Shown: positions 36,288 through 49,632 of the stretch, one piece after another
Layout: every line of letters begins with the position of its first letter
Numbering within the stretch: position 1 is the stretch's first letter
Assembly: GCA_963921425.1 (NCBI GenBank)
Contig: OY992834.1
Span: 496,001-560,000, forward strand
Length of the DNA stretch: 64,000 nucleotides
Direction of reading: 5' to 3'
Source of the DNA: Dryas octopetala
Taxonomy: Eukaryota > Streptophyta > Magnoliopsida > Rosales > Rosaceae
Translations under genes and position numbers: made by a program
The notes under the pieces: model-generated
The model's database searches: none
What the model saw: the letters and a program-made list of their open reading frames with translations, nothing else
What the model was told of the DNA's origin: nothing

Positions 36288-37839
36288 TTTGATTACACTG
36301 CATCCCCAGAAAGAACCATAATGCCGTAAAGTGCAAGTAATGTTGGATATTTGTGCACTTTGTATCTGAATTTTTGGGACGAGATCCACAAGTAGTAATG
36401 AAAATCCTATTTTATTTATATATACATTTATGGCATAATCATGTATGAAAAGTGGTAATCTATGCTATATCCCTTATATATATGTATATTGAGTCGTTTA
36501 TTGGGATGTAAGGATAAAATGTGTCATGCAAAATATTAATTAGGAGGATATACATATATCTCTCTTTCCTGCAGAATCTGTCAATTAGTCTGAGACTTGT
36601 ACAATTAAGGTTAAAGACATGCGTGCAGCAGATGCATATCTGTTTCTCAAGGATTTCTCTTGCATTTCAAACTGAATTTGTGCAATAAAAGTTATGGCAG
36701 TATGGCACTGTTTCGTATGTACATTAATTCAACCAGATAAGGTTCCATGGTGCCAAGTTCAGTTCATCCACAGATTGGTATGTAAATCAGTACAGGTTGT
36801 TAATGGAGAATCTGGTTTATCTTTTAGGATATAGTAGAAGAGGATTTAAAAGCAGAAAGCCAAACCAATTGAGTTTTGAGTTCAAATATTCTAATCATGT
36901 TGTGTGTCCGAGGCCAGCATTCATCCTTTCCTGCATAATGAAATATCAAATCCGAGTGATTTGAATTGTGTAGTCAATAATGCCCCTGGGTTTGTTTTGT
37001 ATTCTAGTCAAAGAGTGAGGGGTAGAATGGACATTATCAATTCCTCAATTTTGTCAATTGGTCCCCAGAAAAACTTCGATTCCCCTCCGTTCTGGTGCAA
37101 TGAATAATGGTTTTTCTGGTCAGAGTGCAATTAACAATGATAAGAGGACAAAAGAGAAAACAAAAGAACGGAAACTGCAGACAAATGAGAAGTTGATAAC
37201 CCTTTTTGTGAAAGTTCCTTCTTTACTCATTTGCTTAATTGTACTCGTAGCGGGAATTGGAAAGCTCACCCACTGGAGGCTGCAGCTAAACACTGGAGGC
37301 TGCAGCTAAACAACACCAAGGTCTCCCTCTTTCCCTCTTGTAGTATATGTGTTTGAGGGAATGCTTCATAGAAATGTTATGGTCTACTAGTACTGGGGGG
37401 GTCATATAAGCATGAAAATCTGGGTTTGGATTGGTTGTGAAAGCTTCATGGAGATATAATCTAAAGCTCCCTGTTCTCCTATTTTGGTTAGTGATGTAAG
37501 TTGGGTAAGAGTAAAAAACTTGGTTTCATTCTACCTGCAAATAGATAATCATTATATAATATAACGGTGGGGAATGGGGTCCGGGGTTATCATTTTTGAG
37601 GAATCTGTGTTCAGTATTATCATTAAATCGAGTCGGATAAAAAAAATAAAAAGGAAGGAAAAGTGAAATTTAATTATGTTTCTTGAGATTTTCAGTATAT
37701 TTAGCTGTTCAGTATATCACTCAAATTTTGATTTAATTTAATTTTTTTTTTTTTGATATACCTCAATTTTTAATTAAATGAGCCATAAATCATGATTTCG
37801 CAGACATGCTTATTTAAGTGCGAGAGGGACAAAGCAGCA
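36288..37839. other. Spacer and presumed FSD3 leader
   Basis: No coding gene was recognised. A 19-base phrase (CACTGGAGGCTGCAGCTAAA) is tandemly doubled at about 37270-37308. The stretch from roughly 37000 to 37320 may be a noncoding first exon of FSD3, spliced to an acceptor TTTCGCAG at about 37803, but only transcripts could show this. Confidence 0.4.
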
Positions 37840-39668
37840 ATGGTATTCTGTGTTTATCGTCCTTCCACTCCAAGCTCTCATCTTTTATTGACTGATTTTT
37901 CTCAGAAGAGTCCCAAGTTTGCTCATTCGGTATGTGCCCTTCTTATATTGTTCTTTGCTATATGTCTGTTTAGTTTGTTATACAGTTATACTTGTTATAA
38001 ATTTTTCTATGCTCATGGTAGATTTCTTTGATGTTATTTTGACTGCATCACTATACTTGATTCTCTATTTACTCAGTGTAAGCAGCCGAAAAGATGGCCT
38101 GATGGGTCTCAAAGAGCTTCTAAAGCTGTTGCTTACTATGGCTTGAAGAAACCTCCTTATAAACTTGTATGTAACTGAATTTCTTATCATATTATAAATG
38201 CAGTTTTGGAAGTCTTACCAGGACTAGTGATCTTCTTCGACCGAACTGCATTGTTTCTGTTTGTAGGATGGTTTGGAGCCTTATATGAGTCAGAGGACAT
38301 TGGAGATTCATTGGGGAGGCCATCATCGTAACTACTTGGAAGGTTTGAACAAACAGCTAGAGAAGAATGACATACTATATGGCTACACTTTTGATGAACT
38401 TGTCAAAGCAACATACAATAATGGGAATCCTCTACCTGAATTTAACAACGCTGCTCAGGTAACTACAATATTGTTAGCTAATTTGTCTACTGTCTTAGAC
38501 TGGGTCGTTTTAAAATGGTCTGAATGAATTTGCTTAGTGGTCACTGGTCAATGATGGGAAACATTTGGCTGTGGGTTGTTATACTGGTTTAAGGCTGGGA
38601 ATCACAAACTTAAAGCCCTGTTTTGGGCTTAGCATTGAAAACAACTTTCAAACCAAAAACATTCCAAAAAGGGATGCAAAGCCTTCTTGCATTTGCTTGA
38701 TAGTTGATATGCAACAATGAGGCAGCAGACTTTTTTTCTTTTGTAGTTTCATCTATAATTTGAGGATTATGAGATGAGATCCTTAGACTTTATCCTTGTA
38801 GGTCTGGAATCATGACTTCTTTTGGGAATCCATGCAACCTGGAGGAGGGGACATGCCCATACTAGGTGTACTTGAGCAGATTGAAAAGGATTTTGGTTCC
38901 TTTACAAATTTCAGAGAGAAGTTTATAGAAGCAGCACTCACACTATTTGGCTCTGGCTGGGTTTGGCTTGTTTGTAAGTCCTTTTTTAGTTAATTTCTGA
39001 ATTCATCTGAGTTAATATGTTTGGAATTACCAAGGAATGAAATTTCCTCATTTTCTGTGATTGGGCAATCTTTAACTAACCTGCTAAGGAATTCACCTTA
39101 TGACCTTGTTTTGCTAATCAACTCCGCTGATTACCCATGATATTCCTTGTTTCATTTTCCCAGTAAAGAGAGAAGAGAGACAACTTAAGATAATTAAATC
39201 TTCAAATGCCATTTGCCCACTTGTCTGGGATGACATAGTAAGTAAACTCGATGTTTCCCAATATTATTTCCTACATATATAGTTTAGAAGTTGCATTAAT
39301 CATCTCTTATTGTGCAGCCCATAATCAGTTTGGATATGTGGGAGGTATGTAAATGATCTCTTTCTGCTCCTTGCCCTGATAATGCCTTTGCTGAAATTTT
39401 TCTTAACTTACTGACAATGTCTTTGCTTGCTTTCTTGCAGCATGCTTATTATCTGGATTACAAGGTATGTATTATTGTCAAGCTTCACTTTGTTTCCACC
39501 ACCTCAAGATATTATCATGATCCTTGGATATCTTCTTAACAGAATGACAGAGGAAAGTATGTAGATGTATTTATGAACCATCTTGTGTCTTGGAATGCGG
39601 CAATGGCACGCATGGCCCGAGCTGAGGCCTTTGTGAATTTAGGGGAACCTAAGATCCCTGTTGCTTGA
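37840..39668 (+). CDS. FSD3: Iron superoxide dismutase, plastid type (FSD3-like)
   Basis: Eight exons (37840-37929, 38077-38166, 38267-38458, 38802-38973, 39164-39237, 39318-39344, 39441-39464, 39543-39668) encode 264 residues. The first ~45 residues are a Ser/basic plastid transit peptide. The mature protein starts near [20 protein letters not shown]. Metal ligands are all present: H75 (EIHWGGHH), H128 (WNHDFFW), D212 and H216 in the SOD signature DMWEHAYY. The sequence [21 protein letters not shown] and the C-terminus [15 protein letters not shown] point to the FSD3 branch, a component of plastid nucleoids that removes superoxide near the transcription machinery. It also contains the QPGGGD motif. 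An upstream in-frame ATG at 37792 would add 16 residues; 37840 is preferred. Confidence 0.94.
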
Positions 39669-40187
39669 AATGCTTTAACACCCAAAAGGTACTGCGGCTA
39701 ACTATTATCAAGAGCCCCACAGAGGTGGAGCTGGATTTTGATCATTTTTCAAGAGAAAGGAGTAATGCCTGTTGAATTGGTCTGATGGATCTCTATAGGG
39801 TATCACAGATACTGTGAGAGATGCAAACTTAGGGAGGGTACAAATAGCATTGTAGTATATGGTGCATACTGATGTAATGATGTATTTTATGTGTTCCCTG
39901 AAACCATATTTTCTAGCACCTTTTCTATAATGAAATAAAAAGGATGGTTTCTTTGATCTGGAAAGAGTCACCCACTGAAAAGAATTTCATTGTTAAGCAC
40001 GAAAAGAAGCAGACATGGATATCAATAGGTATTCATGGATATTTTAACAGAAGATGACTTTGATTACTATGTAAAGCACCGGACAATTAACATTATACCA
40101 ATTACACTACTTGTGAACATGATAACAACTTTAAATATCGGAGCAAATCCAAAAGACATTCCAATGAATTATCACTAAATTGATCTG

Positions 40188-41717
40188 CTAAGCCACACCC
40201 TTATTGTCCTTGATTGAGGCAGGGTCAGCAAATGGAGGAGCAACCTCCTTGGTGATTTCCTCGTCAGCCTTATTGTCCTCCTTTACAGCAAACATGACCA
40301 GGACTACCAACAATGGATAGCTCAGTGTAGTAAGCGACCAATTCACAATCAATTGGGACATGAAGGATACATGGTGCGTATCAACTTGCCAAGCAACGGC
40401 TGCCCCAGCGCTCTGTACTCCCTTGTAGAATCCAACATACCTGTAACACATGCACAAAAATTGTTCACATCATAATTCACAAAGCTTGATCATGTATATA
40501 TGATTCTATCACCAATTGCACAAGATCATTGAATATAAAAATCATCATCTGTGTTACCTGCTTAGAGTTTCAGAGTCATTAGCCAAGGCTCCAATGACCC
40601 AGTAAACCATGCTCTGGAACATGGCATCCAGCAACCCAAAAGTGAAGTACAAGACGAATGGTCCTGCAAAATCAGCACCGGAGTCCTTGAAATCCAACTT
40701 CTCCGGCAATAATTTGTGGCGAGAATACCTTAGCTGGTTGGCAAGTCCACCACTCCAAATTGCAGTGCTAACAACAGCAACCACTCCAATCCCAGCAAAA
40801 CCCCTTGCCCTCCTACTCTTGAAACTGAAGTCCATTATGTACCCAATCCCAATGGAACCCAACATCTGGGCTCCCCAATAGAACACATTGTTCAATCCTC
40901 TAGTCCTCAAATTGAACAAAACCCCATTGACATTATTAAACTGGTAGGTGTAAAAGAAGTTGCTGGACCAAGCAGCAGGGACTATAAGAAGCATCTTCCA
41001 GTTCATAAAGAGTTTGGCAATCTCAACCACCTCAATATGAACATTGGAGTACTGAATGTTGGTACACTTAGTCCCATCATCACGAACAACCTTACTAGGC
41101 GGTAAAATAGCCAGGGACAAAAGAGTCCCGGCAGTCATGAAACACATGAAACCAATGTAAGTAGCATCGTTAACCGACACAGCCTCGCTCCTGCTGTAGT
41201 TGAGAATAAAAGGGATGAGGCCACCAATGACACCACCCATGTTGAAGATACTCCAGAAAATGGAAATGTACGTCCCTTTCCGATTGGGTGGGGGATAGGA
41301 GGTCATGATGGCACCTTGGCCGGCCCAAAGTAGGCCTGCACCGATCCCGAGAATCGCTCCGGCGACAATGGCGAAGGCCTGGTGCTGGTGGTGGTTGTAG
41401 TACAAGAATGAGCCTGCGTAGAGCACATAAGTGGAGCAGGCCGAGAGGAGAGTGAGGCGAGGGCCTAAGATGTTGTAGATGCCGCCGCCGAGGATGCCGA
41501 AGACGGCGAAGGTGGTGTAGAGGGCGGTGTTGGCGTTGTTGGCGGCGGTGGGATCAACCTGGCCACCACCTCCCATGCCTGAGAGGGCATTGAACATGCC
41601 CGGACAGCAAAAACAGACGAACCCAATGAGTCCCACTTGGACCAAAGGTGAGTTGTGCCGGAATTTTGATTGGGGCACTTTTGTGCCTCCTGATTCTTCA
41701 GCTCCTTCGAAACCCAT
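40188..41717 (-). CDS. UNC93-like major-facilitator-family membrane protein
   Basis: Two exons (41717-40558 and 40440-40188) encode 470 residues. About 11 hydrophobic segments span residues 25 to 450. Features typical of plant UNC93-like proteins include SPLVQVGLIGFVCFCCPGMFNALSG near the N-terminus, GAGLLWAGQGAIMTSYP, NRKGTYISIFWSIFNMGGVIGG and WGAQMLGSIGIGYIMD. The animal UNC-93 relatives modulate potassium channels or receptor trafficking; in plants some members affect ion balance and drought response. Substrate is unknown here. The C-terminal tail is charged (KEDNKADEEITKEVAPP) and cytosolic by prediction. Confidence 0.92.
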
Positions 41718-43618
41718 CAAGCCCAGATGATGGTTTTTGTGATTGAATGGGAAAGTTTGTGGCTTTGGCTGAGAAGCTTGAGATATTTGGGATCAGGGGT
41801 TGAGGAGTGGAGGCCAAAGATGACACGGCGTTGAATTGAAAGCAAAGCGTGGAAAACTGGCCTAATAAACTATGGGACTGAATTTTCGGGCAAAGTGTTA
41901 AGCAAGTGTGATATGAATATATGATGATAATCTGACAAGTGTGGCTGTGGCTAGCACTTTGCTGCTAAGCTTGATTTAACTTGTGGGATGGTCCACGAAT
42001 GAATAAAGGTGCAAATTAAAGGTCAGAGATTACGAGGGCTTTTGAATTGGAATTTGGAGGGGGAACAAATCACATTACAGAATACAATTTTGGAGTTACA
42101 GGCTGCTTTACTTCCACAATCTCCAGCGGGTGTGAGTCTGTCTGTGAAAAAGGTCCAAATATAAATCCACTATGAATCTCCATAAAATATATAAAATATT
42201 TATTCAAGTCTCAGTCATTTGTTATTGGTGGAATGGTATCTTGATCATTTAATTAATTCCTATGTGGACCTGTATTTTGTTGACTTTTAACTTAAGGTGA
42301 AAGTGAAGGCTAGCTGCATGTTTAGTTAATCAATAATCTTCTACAAGTAACTTTTTTATAAAGGTAATTGTAATTAGGGAGGAGCATGGCCAAGATAATT
42401 TTGAACAATTGACACTGCCTGCCGTTAATTAAAGATTAATGAAGATTCACAAGAATCGGATTGTTGAGGTGGACTCTGTTTGATTTGCAGGCGCAAATAT
42501 TTCTTGTTAGGCGGGTGGAGATGCGTCAGCCTTGCCATCAGGCAAGAGTAGACCTTTCCGAATGAGACAAACAAGCCCCAACAAGTAACAACAACACTAA
42601 CTAATAATCAGACGACAATCCTATTGTCGTTTTCCATTTGTTTGGGAACTTTCCATGCGGATTTACATGCTGTTTTAAGCGTAAGCATAGCTCTCATGCA
42701 TAACAAAAAAAGCCTTTTTTTTTTTTTTTTTTTTTTAAATGCTGGGACAAATCTTTCTAAGTTTGTAACGCACATAGAGATCTTAAGGCATTTTATCATT
42801 GGGATAAACTAGCAAGTAGCTGTAGCCTGTAGGTAGGATATTAAGTTATTAACCATTTTAATTTCTTATCTTTAATTTGGGCAAGTATTAGGTGAAGGCA
42901 AAGCAGGCCGGCCGGCAGCTGCTGCAAATACTAATCTTGTAGTCTTATTCAAACACATTTCTTGCAGGGAAGGGAATTCAATCGTTTTCCCATCAAGAAT
43001 TGACCATCAATAATATGCTTTTGCTTGCAAGTTGTAACAACTTGTAAGAGATAAAGGGGATGACGTTCCTTTCAAGATGATAGGCTCTCCTCTGCACTTT
43101 CTCTATTGGAATTTTTGAAGCTGTTCCTAAAATGAAAACAAAACACCACTACACCAGGCCACAAGAAGAGCCGACAAAATAAACGTATATAAATAAATTC
43201 TACACAACAGTGATCAATAGGGTCTTCCTTTGGGCTGGGATGTAACAACTGTGAATTGTTTAACAAGGCTCTCTAATATCTTTAAGCAGGGTTCAATTGT
43301 ATCGCTTGTAAATTTGTAAATAGCAATCCACTTGAAACGTTCACCATCAACTATAGATAAGACAACAATAGTAATGAAAATGGAAAATAATCATATCCAA
43401 GTTCAAACCCAAAATTTTTCAATTCCTTGATATGATAGGCAAATCATCTGCCCTTCCAAAGATTTAACACCCTGCCTGTAGTTAATCACAGCTCATATTA
43501 AGTCGAGGAGTCCTACCTTTCATTTAAAAGAAAAAAGAAAGCATCCTACAATGGAAGTCTGCTGTAAAACAACCCAATATAACTGGTTTCATTGACAAAC
43601 AATTCAGAGAAGTCAACT
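41718..43618. other. 1.9-kb spacer, no gene recognised
   Basis: This is the upstream region of the UNC93-like gene and the 3' flank of the stomatin-like gene. It contains a poly-T run at about 42714-42735. No coding or RNA gene could be supported. Confidence 0.5.
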
Positions 43619-46600
43619 CTATTCTCCTTTCTTGCGGTTCTGAAGCGAAAACCTTGCATTACCTTCATCAATTGTTCCAACATCAATCATGTTGCTCCCA
43701 TACTCAGATGCTCCTGAGGAAGCATCATCCTTCAAGCCTCCAGTTGATCCATCAAGTGTTCTATGAAACCCATCAGTGGAAGTATTGTTCGTCAAGCTTT
43801 TGTAGATGGTTAGTGCTTGAGAAATCATGCTGGCAGGATTTGACGAAGCACTAGGAAGCAACAGTGTTGTGCTCTGCAAAAAAGGTTAAAAGGACCACAA
43901 AAATAGAAATGAAGGGAGAATACGTTAGTTAATTAATTATGCATCATTACTCATTAGACACATCATGTATACAAAGTTAAATGGTTCCATTTTCACCTGT
44001 TTGGCAATATTACCAAAGGCTTCAACGTACTGCTCAGCAATTTTCAAAGAAGCTGCCTGCAAATCAGAGCACAATATTAGTTCCTTTGTCCACACGTATA
44101 AGAACACGATTAATATTTTCATGTGATTTTCATAAAAGCTGTACACCACATACCATCATCCCTAAAGACAAAACCAGCCTACATGTAACAGGATCCTTGC
44201 TTATAAGACAAAACTACTCTTGGGTCTAGAAGACGCTAAAACAAGAACTGGCCCCTTTTCAGATTTACTGATTCTTGAAAAAATAATGCACTACCAATAA
44301 CCTAACATGCCACCTTATCCACATGCACACTTCCTGTAAGGCTGTAACAACCTATAGAGCTCACACATATATATATAGTTCATGATTTAGAAGCATTCTT
44401 CTAATATACGCATCACCTCCCACAAGATTTCAATCACTAGACTAGTAGACTAAGCTAAGGAGTTTATGATTTAGAAATATTCTTTTCAACTAATAGTAAG
44501 CCTATTTCACATGAATATATGCACGAGGTGGAAGCATATGTTATATACTTTATATGAGAAACAAGCAAAATAACAGTGGAACCATTTGGAATGACTGACA
44601 TGTGTTGGGACTCATAAAAGAACTTGTAGAGATCCTGAAGGAGTAAGAAGACTGCAAAGGAGAGAATGTGATACACTGTGAATCTGTGATACACAAGATT
44701 GTTCTCTGATTTTGAAAATTCTTATGAAAAAAGAAAAAAAGAGTTCCAACTATACAACTTCAAACAAAAATTAACACCAAGTATAGCTGAAAGTGTAGCA
44801 TAGCCAATTGGAGACTCATAAACACATTCCCTGGCTTTCATATCCCATGCATGAATTACTTTTTATATCTACAACACCCATCGGGAGGGAGGCCCCTATA
44901 ACTTCAATGAACTAGAAAACAAGTGCCAACCAAACCAATGCTCTAGCACCACCTTTTGGACTCCCAAACTTTTTCATCGAAAATACTAAAAACACAATCA
45001 AGGGGATTGAAAAACCTCACCTCTGCACCCCCACTTTCTTTAAGAGACTTTGACACAAGCGCAATTCCTCTGGATGTGGCATTTGCTTTTGCGAGGATGG
45101 ATTGTGCTTCTCCTGTGAAAGAATGAAATAAAAAAGAATGCAGAAGTCAGTGATGGAATTGGACATGGCAAATCTATCCAACTAAAGAAACATCAACATC
45201 ATATTATTCCACAATACTGCACACTGATGGGACTAAGTTACATCAGAATAGTAACTACCTTCTGCTGCTAAAATTACAGAACTCTTCTTCCCGTCTGCAA
45301 TGTTGATGTTGGCCTGCCTTTCTCCTGAGAAAGATTACACAATGTTAATTTCTGCCAAACATTATAGCTACCTAATTGAGTGACTGAAAATACTTCACTT
45401 CAAAGAAGTCTGCAAATTCAAAAAACAACTACAGCATTTCACCTTACATATACAATTAAAACAACAATCGGAATTTGAGTTCCTTACCTTCGGATTCAAG
45501 AATTTGAGCTCTCTTTTTGCGCTCTGCTTCAGCTTGCATCTCCATAGCTTCCCTCACCGCACGAGGAGGAGTTATGTCCTCTAAACAAGTATGAAAATCA
45601 ATCATTAACAAAAATATTTCACCATAATAAAAAAAAAAAAAAAAAAAAAAAGTTGTCTGATGAAACACTTGCAACAAGGGTGTCTTACTTATTTCATATC
45701 GGAGACACTCCAAACCCCATGCTCTTGCAGCCTTGTTGAGGACCGTCTGCAAAAATGATGCCACTTAAAATATTTCTTAACCAATATGTTAACTTACAAA
45801 GAAAATGAAATTTAGTTAAAGCTGATGTAACAATCTTAAGGAAAATTGTAGAAACAAACTAGAATAAGGTGGAGAGGATACATTGTTGATTCACTTTACC
45901 AGCCCCCTCTTACTTAAATCATGTCCCTCATCAGACATTTGCTTATTACAGCCAATTATCAGACATATCATCACAAATTCACAATACAGGACAAAATAAT
46001 TCATGGCAGGAAACTCAACCGAAATTAGTGCTCTAAAGAAGAAGAAAGATTCATATCTGCCAGGGTTTTAAACTTTATAGTTATCAGGGGCCAAAAAAAA
46101 AATAAGAGAAGATAAAACTTACCACTATCTCATCATTGAGCGATTCTCTTTCCTCAAATGTCTTGTCAAGAGTGATTTTCCCAATTGCAATACGCATGGT
46201 AGTCTGTGCAAGCTGGATAGCTGCATTAATAGGATTGTCAACGCCATAGGAGGCCAGCTTAGGATCCACAATCTGCACCCACACAAGAAATAAGAGCAAA
46301 TACAATCTCGGTAGTCAGTACCCAGTAGAGAAATATACACAAGATACACAAACCCAGTTCAAGAATGTGAGATTACCCTAACGTAAAGCACGCCATCAAT
46401 CATAAGGGCCACATTGTCTTTGGTGATGGCGGACTGGTCAGGAACATTGATGACCTCCTCTTTCAGGGAATGCACGTAGGCGATTCTATCGACAAAGGGA
46501 AGCAAGAAATGGATTCCAGACGGCAGAGTCTTGACGTACTTTCCAAACCGTTCAATCACAAACGCCTTCTTCTCAGGCACAATCCGAACACCCCAATTCA

Positions 46601-47023
46601 CCGGAGGCGTAATCTCATAGTTTCTACAAATAAAACCCCAAAATACTCACTCAAACGCACTCATTCATCTAACAAGAACCCACCACCAGCAACCCATTAC
46701 TTCAAAAAGCACACACAACGCGAAAAACCCAAAATAAATCTGAGTCGTGCACATCGACAGCAGTCCAAAGACCCAATACTTCTAAAAAGACACACGAAAA
46801 GTATGGATTACCTGAGATCGCGACTGCTTCGGTAATTTCGAACGGCTTGCAAATTGTGCGACGGGGCAGGCGAAGAAGAATATGGAGAGGAGAGAAGTGG
46901 GTTTGGGTGTTTGAGGATTATTGACGAACAGCTGGTGAGCGCTCTGGTAGTGGCGGATTGGGAATGGTTGAGATGCTTCAGAGTTCTCAACGATTTGAGG
47001 GAATTGAGCTTAAACATATTCAT
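43619..47023 (-). CDS. Stomatin-like SPFH/band 7 protein, mitochondrial
   Basis: Nine exons (47023-46812, 46623-46377, 46272-46123, 45746-45689, 45580-45488, 45324-45259, 45112-45021, 44056-43997, 43873-43619) encode 410 residues. The N-terminal ~70 residues are Ser/Arg-rich without acidic residues ([24 protein letters not shown]), a good mitochondrial presequence. The SPFH domain follows, with [65 protein letters not shown] and [19 protein letters not shown]. Then comes the coiled coil with [23 protein letters not shown]. This matches plant SLP1/SLP2, relatives of human STOML2, which scaffold inner-membrane complexes and affect complex I supercomplexes. Family members usually have around 400-450 residues, so it is full length. 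Confidence 0.93.
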
Positions 47024-47467
47024 CGTCTCCGCTTTTCTCCTTTTCGGATTTCTCTGATGCTGGTAATAATTCTTGAATCTTGAGAGTTGGGGTTTTACGG
47101 ACCCAAGGGTTTTATAAAGCCCTTGTGGCTTTGTTCATACTTCATATCATTCTCAATTCTTTATTTCTTGGGCACCAAGTAGTATTGCGGTATTACCAAC
47201 TTTTACCCTAAAACGGTAAGAGTTACCCTCTCAAAAAAAAAAAAAAAAAAAAAAAAAGGTAAAAGTTACTATGCGTGAGTTGTTCAGCTTGGTAAAAGAT
47301 CGTCCGTTTTTTGGTGAAAAGATCGTCCTCACAACTCCGAGTTGTTTTCTTTTCATTAAGCTTTAAGTCTAAGTTGTCTAACAAACACCTATCTTTGCCC
47401 CTTTTTTTCACCAAAAAAAAAAACACTTATCTTTGGACACCTATAATTGACCCTACTTTTTCCTTTA

Positions 47468-48284
47468 TGGTGCGTTTAGATGAAGTAGTTTAGAATTACT
47501 AAGGAATTCACAAATGAAGAAATTTAAAATGATGTGATTTAAAATTCTAGAATATATAAATTTTCTTGTTTGGATAACATGTAAACATAATTGAGTTAAA
47601 ATACGAAATTTATGGTAATTTTAATTTTTGATGCATTAATTAAAAAAAGTGATGGTGATGGTGGCAACAATAAAAATGATGCTTGTGGTGAATTGACGAT
47701 ATTAGTAGTGGTGATGGCCCACAGGCGGTGGGAGAAATGGTGGCGGCGAAAATTGGGGTGTTGGCGGTGACAGTGACGGTGGCGATGGTGGTGGTGGTGG
47801 TGTTGGCAATGGCGGTGATGGTGATGGTGGTGGCGGCGGTGATGGTGTTGGCAATGGCGATGATGGTGATGGTGGTGGCGGCGGTGGTGGTGGTGACGGT
47901 GGTGGTGATGGTGATGGTGGTGGTGGTGGTGGTGGTGGTGGTGGTGGTGGCGGCAGCAGCAGCAACAGGGGTGGTGGCGATCTCGGTGGCGGTGGTGGCA
48001 GGGGTGGCGGGGGCGGTGGTGTTAGTGGTGGTGATGTTGGTGGCGGTGGTAGTATGCCGACACAACTTGTTTTTATTTTGTAAAAATTGGAATTTTAAAA
48101 ATGACACCAATTTAAGTGGAATTTAAAGTTGGAATTTATAGCCTTCAAATCTCAAGTTTTTTTCCAGCTAGAATTTACAAAATTCTATATTTATTGACCC
48201 AAATAAGGAAATTAGAGCATGTAATTTCTTAAATACTGAGTTTTGTTTAAATTCCAAGTTTTTTTCCTCCATCCAAACACACCA
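47468..48284. mobile_element. Tourist/PIF-Harbinger-like MITE with 3-bp TTA duplication
   Basis: The left end reads TGGTGCGTTTAGATGAAG and the reverse complement of the right end reads TGGTGTGTTTGGATGGAG. Both are flanked by TTA (47465-47467 and 48285-48287). TTA/TAA target duplications and GTTTGGATG-type ends are characteristic of PIF/Harbinger-derived Tourist MITEs. Subterminal inverted similarity (AATTTTAAA, AATTCCA motifs) is weak. At 817 bp it is long for a MITE because a GGT-type minisatellite has expanded inside it. No transposase is present. Confidence 0.75.
47649..48052. repeat. GGT/GGC/GAT-rich minisatellite
   Basis: About 400 bases composed almost only of GGT, GGC, GAT and GTT triplets in the plus strand, with hierarchical repeats such as GTTGGCAATGGCGATGATGG. 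Strand composition is extremely G-rich (plus) and C-rich (minus). Open frames across it are by-products of triplet periodicity. Confidence 0.95.
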
Positions 48285-49632
48285 TTAATGACTATTATAT
48301 TCATGTGTTATAAAATGATTGAAAATCCACAACTTTGACTAATAATATTTCTAAAACATTTTAAAGACTAAAAAAAGACCCCAAACAAAAAAAGACAAAA
48401 GTAAAAATGGAGGAAGAAGTGTGTATTGCAATTACCACCCCTTATGGACACTACTTGGGTCACCCCTCTCCCTAAAATTGCAATTTTGGTAATACCGACG
48501 CATGATCAGAACTGTTTATTTTTTAGATCACCTATTATAGATATCTCTGTAAAAAATCAAGTCAATCGGAAATCGTTTAGTTATATAATTATTGTTTATT
48601 AAATATAAAAAATCAACAGTTTGGTCTAAAAATCACTCTTTAATTGAAAACCATCAATTTTTTTTACTTAACTGACAACAGTTATATAATCAAACGATTT
48701 CCGATTGATTTGATTTTTTACAGAGATGATCTTTAATTGGTTATCTAAAAAATGAACGGTTCCGATCATGCACCAACATTGCTGAAATCGAAATTTAAGG
48801 GGATAGGGAGACCTTGGAATACCCCCTACGAGTGACCCAAATATTATCCTAATGCATATGGGCTCACCTCTACGACACTCAAAATTCGGTATGCTTGAAA
48901 ATGTAATAAAATTGCATATGGGCTCAACTCTACCAAACTCCAAAGTCTCTTTAGCACATCTTAATAATATCATTTCCACATTGACAGTTGTAGAAGCCAA
49001 AATCTGAATTTCACTAAGAACTTTTGAATATTGATAAGATATACTAACACCTTTAATAGACATCGCATATGCCCTATAAACATATTGGCTGCATATAGGA
49101 AATGAAGCACACATTGCTAATTAGCTGTACATTTGCAATCATACCAAGAGAACTTTCTAGACAAGGAGAAAAAGAAATTTCGGATTTTCATTGATAATTA
49201 CAAAGAGGCATTTTGCGTTATAAGCTAAAAAGATAAAACGTGCTTTTACATTAAACAACTAAGTCTCTAACTAACACCTCAGCATTAATTTCATCCATGA
49301 TTTCTCTTAAGTGCAGCTTGATGACATACCCATATATCAGCATGAAATCACATTTCATACCGAATTTCCATCGTTACTGCGAAAACTTGCACACAGGTTC
49401 TTGTGAAAAAATGGTCTAATCATCCTTAGACCTAACAAATGAGCAGCAGGAGAGCTTACTAATCCATGGACATCTGATAACCACAGAAATCAATTATTCA
49501 AATGATTAATTACCACCAGAGATTGGCTTTACATTGCAATCTATTACACACATATATGATCATTATTAAAGTCTTAACGATCGAGGCCAAAAGAGATTGA
49601 AAGCTCAATCAAAGTGTTGTAGGCTTGTAGCT
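48285..49632. other. Spacer downstream of the lectin receptor gene
   Basis: No gene was recognised. It contains the inverted-repeat element at about 48440-48850. The final part (after about 49150) is probably 3' UTR and flank of the lectin receptor-like gene. Confidence 0.5.
48440..48850. mobile_element. Foldback/MITE-like element with long inverted arms
   Basis: Arms around 48498-48580 and 48675-48775 are near-complementary: GCATGATC, TTTTTTAGAT, ATCTCTGTAAAAAATCAA and ATCGGAAATCGTTT on the left recur inverted on the right. The similarity appears to reach TGGGTCAC at about 48457 and GTGACCCA at about 48832. The centre is about 100 bases. No clear target duplication was found, so the class is open. 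Confidence 0.6.

Noticed and set aside
47640..48126. Long open frames on both strands (poly-Val/Met-like and poly-Thr/Pro-like proteins)
   Set aside because: They are products of the GGT/GGC/GAT triplet minisatellite, which lacks stops in several frames. No start context, splice sites or homology.
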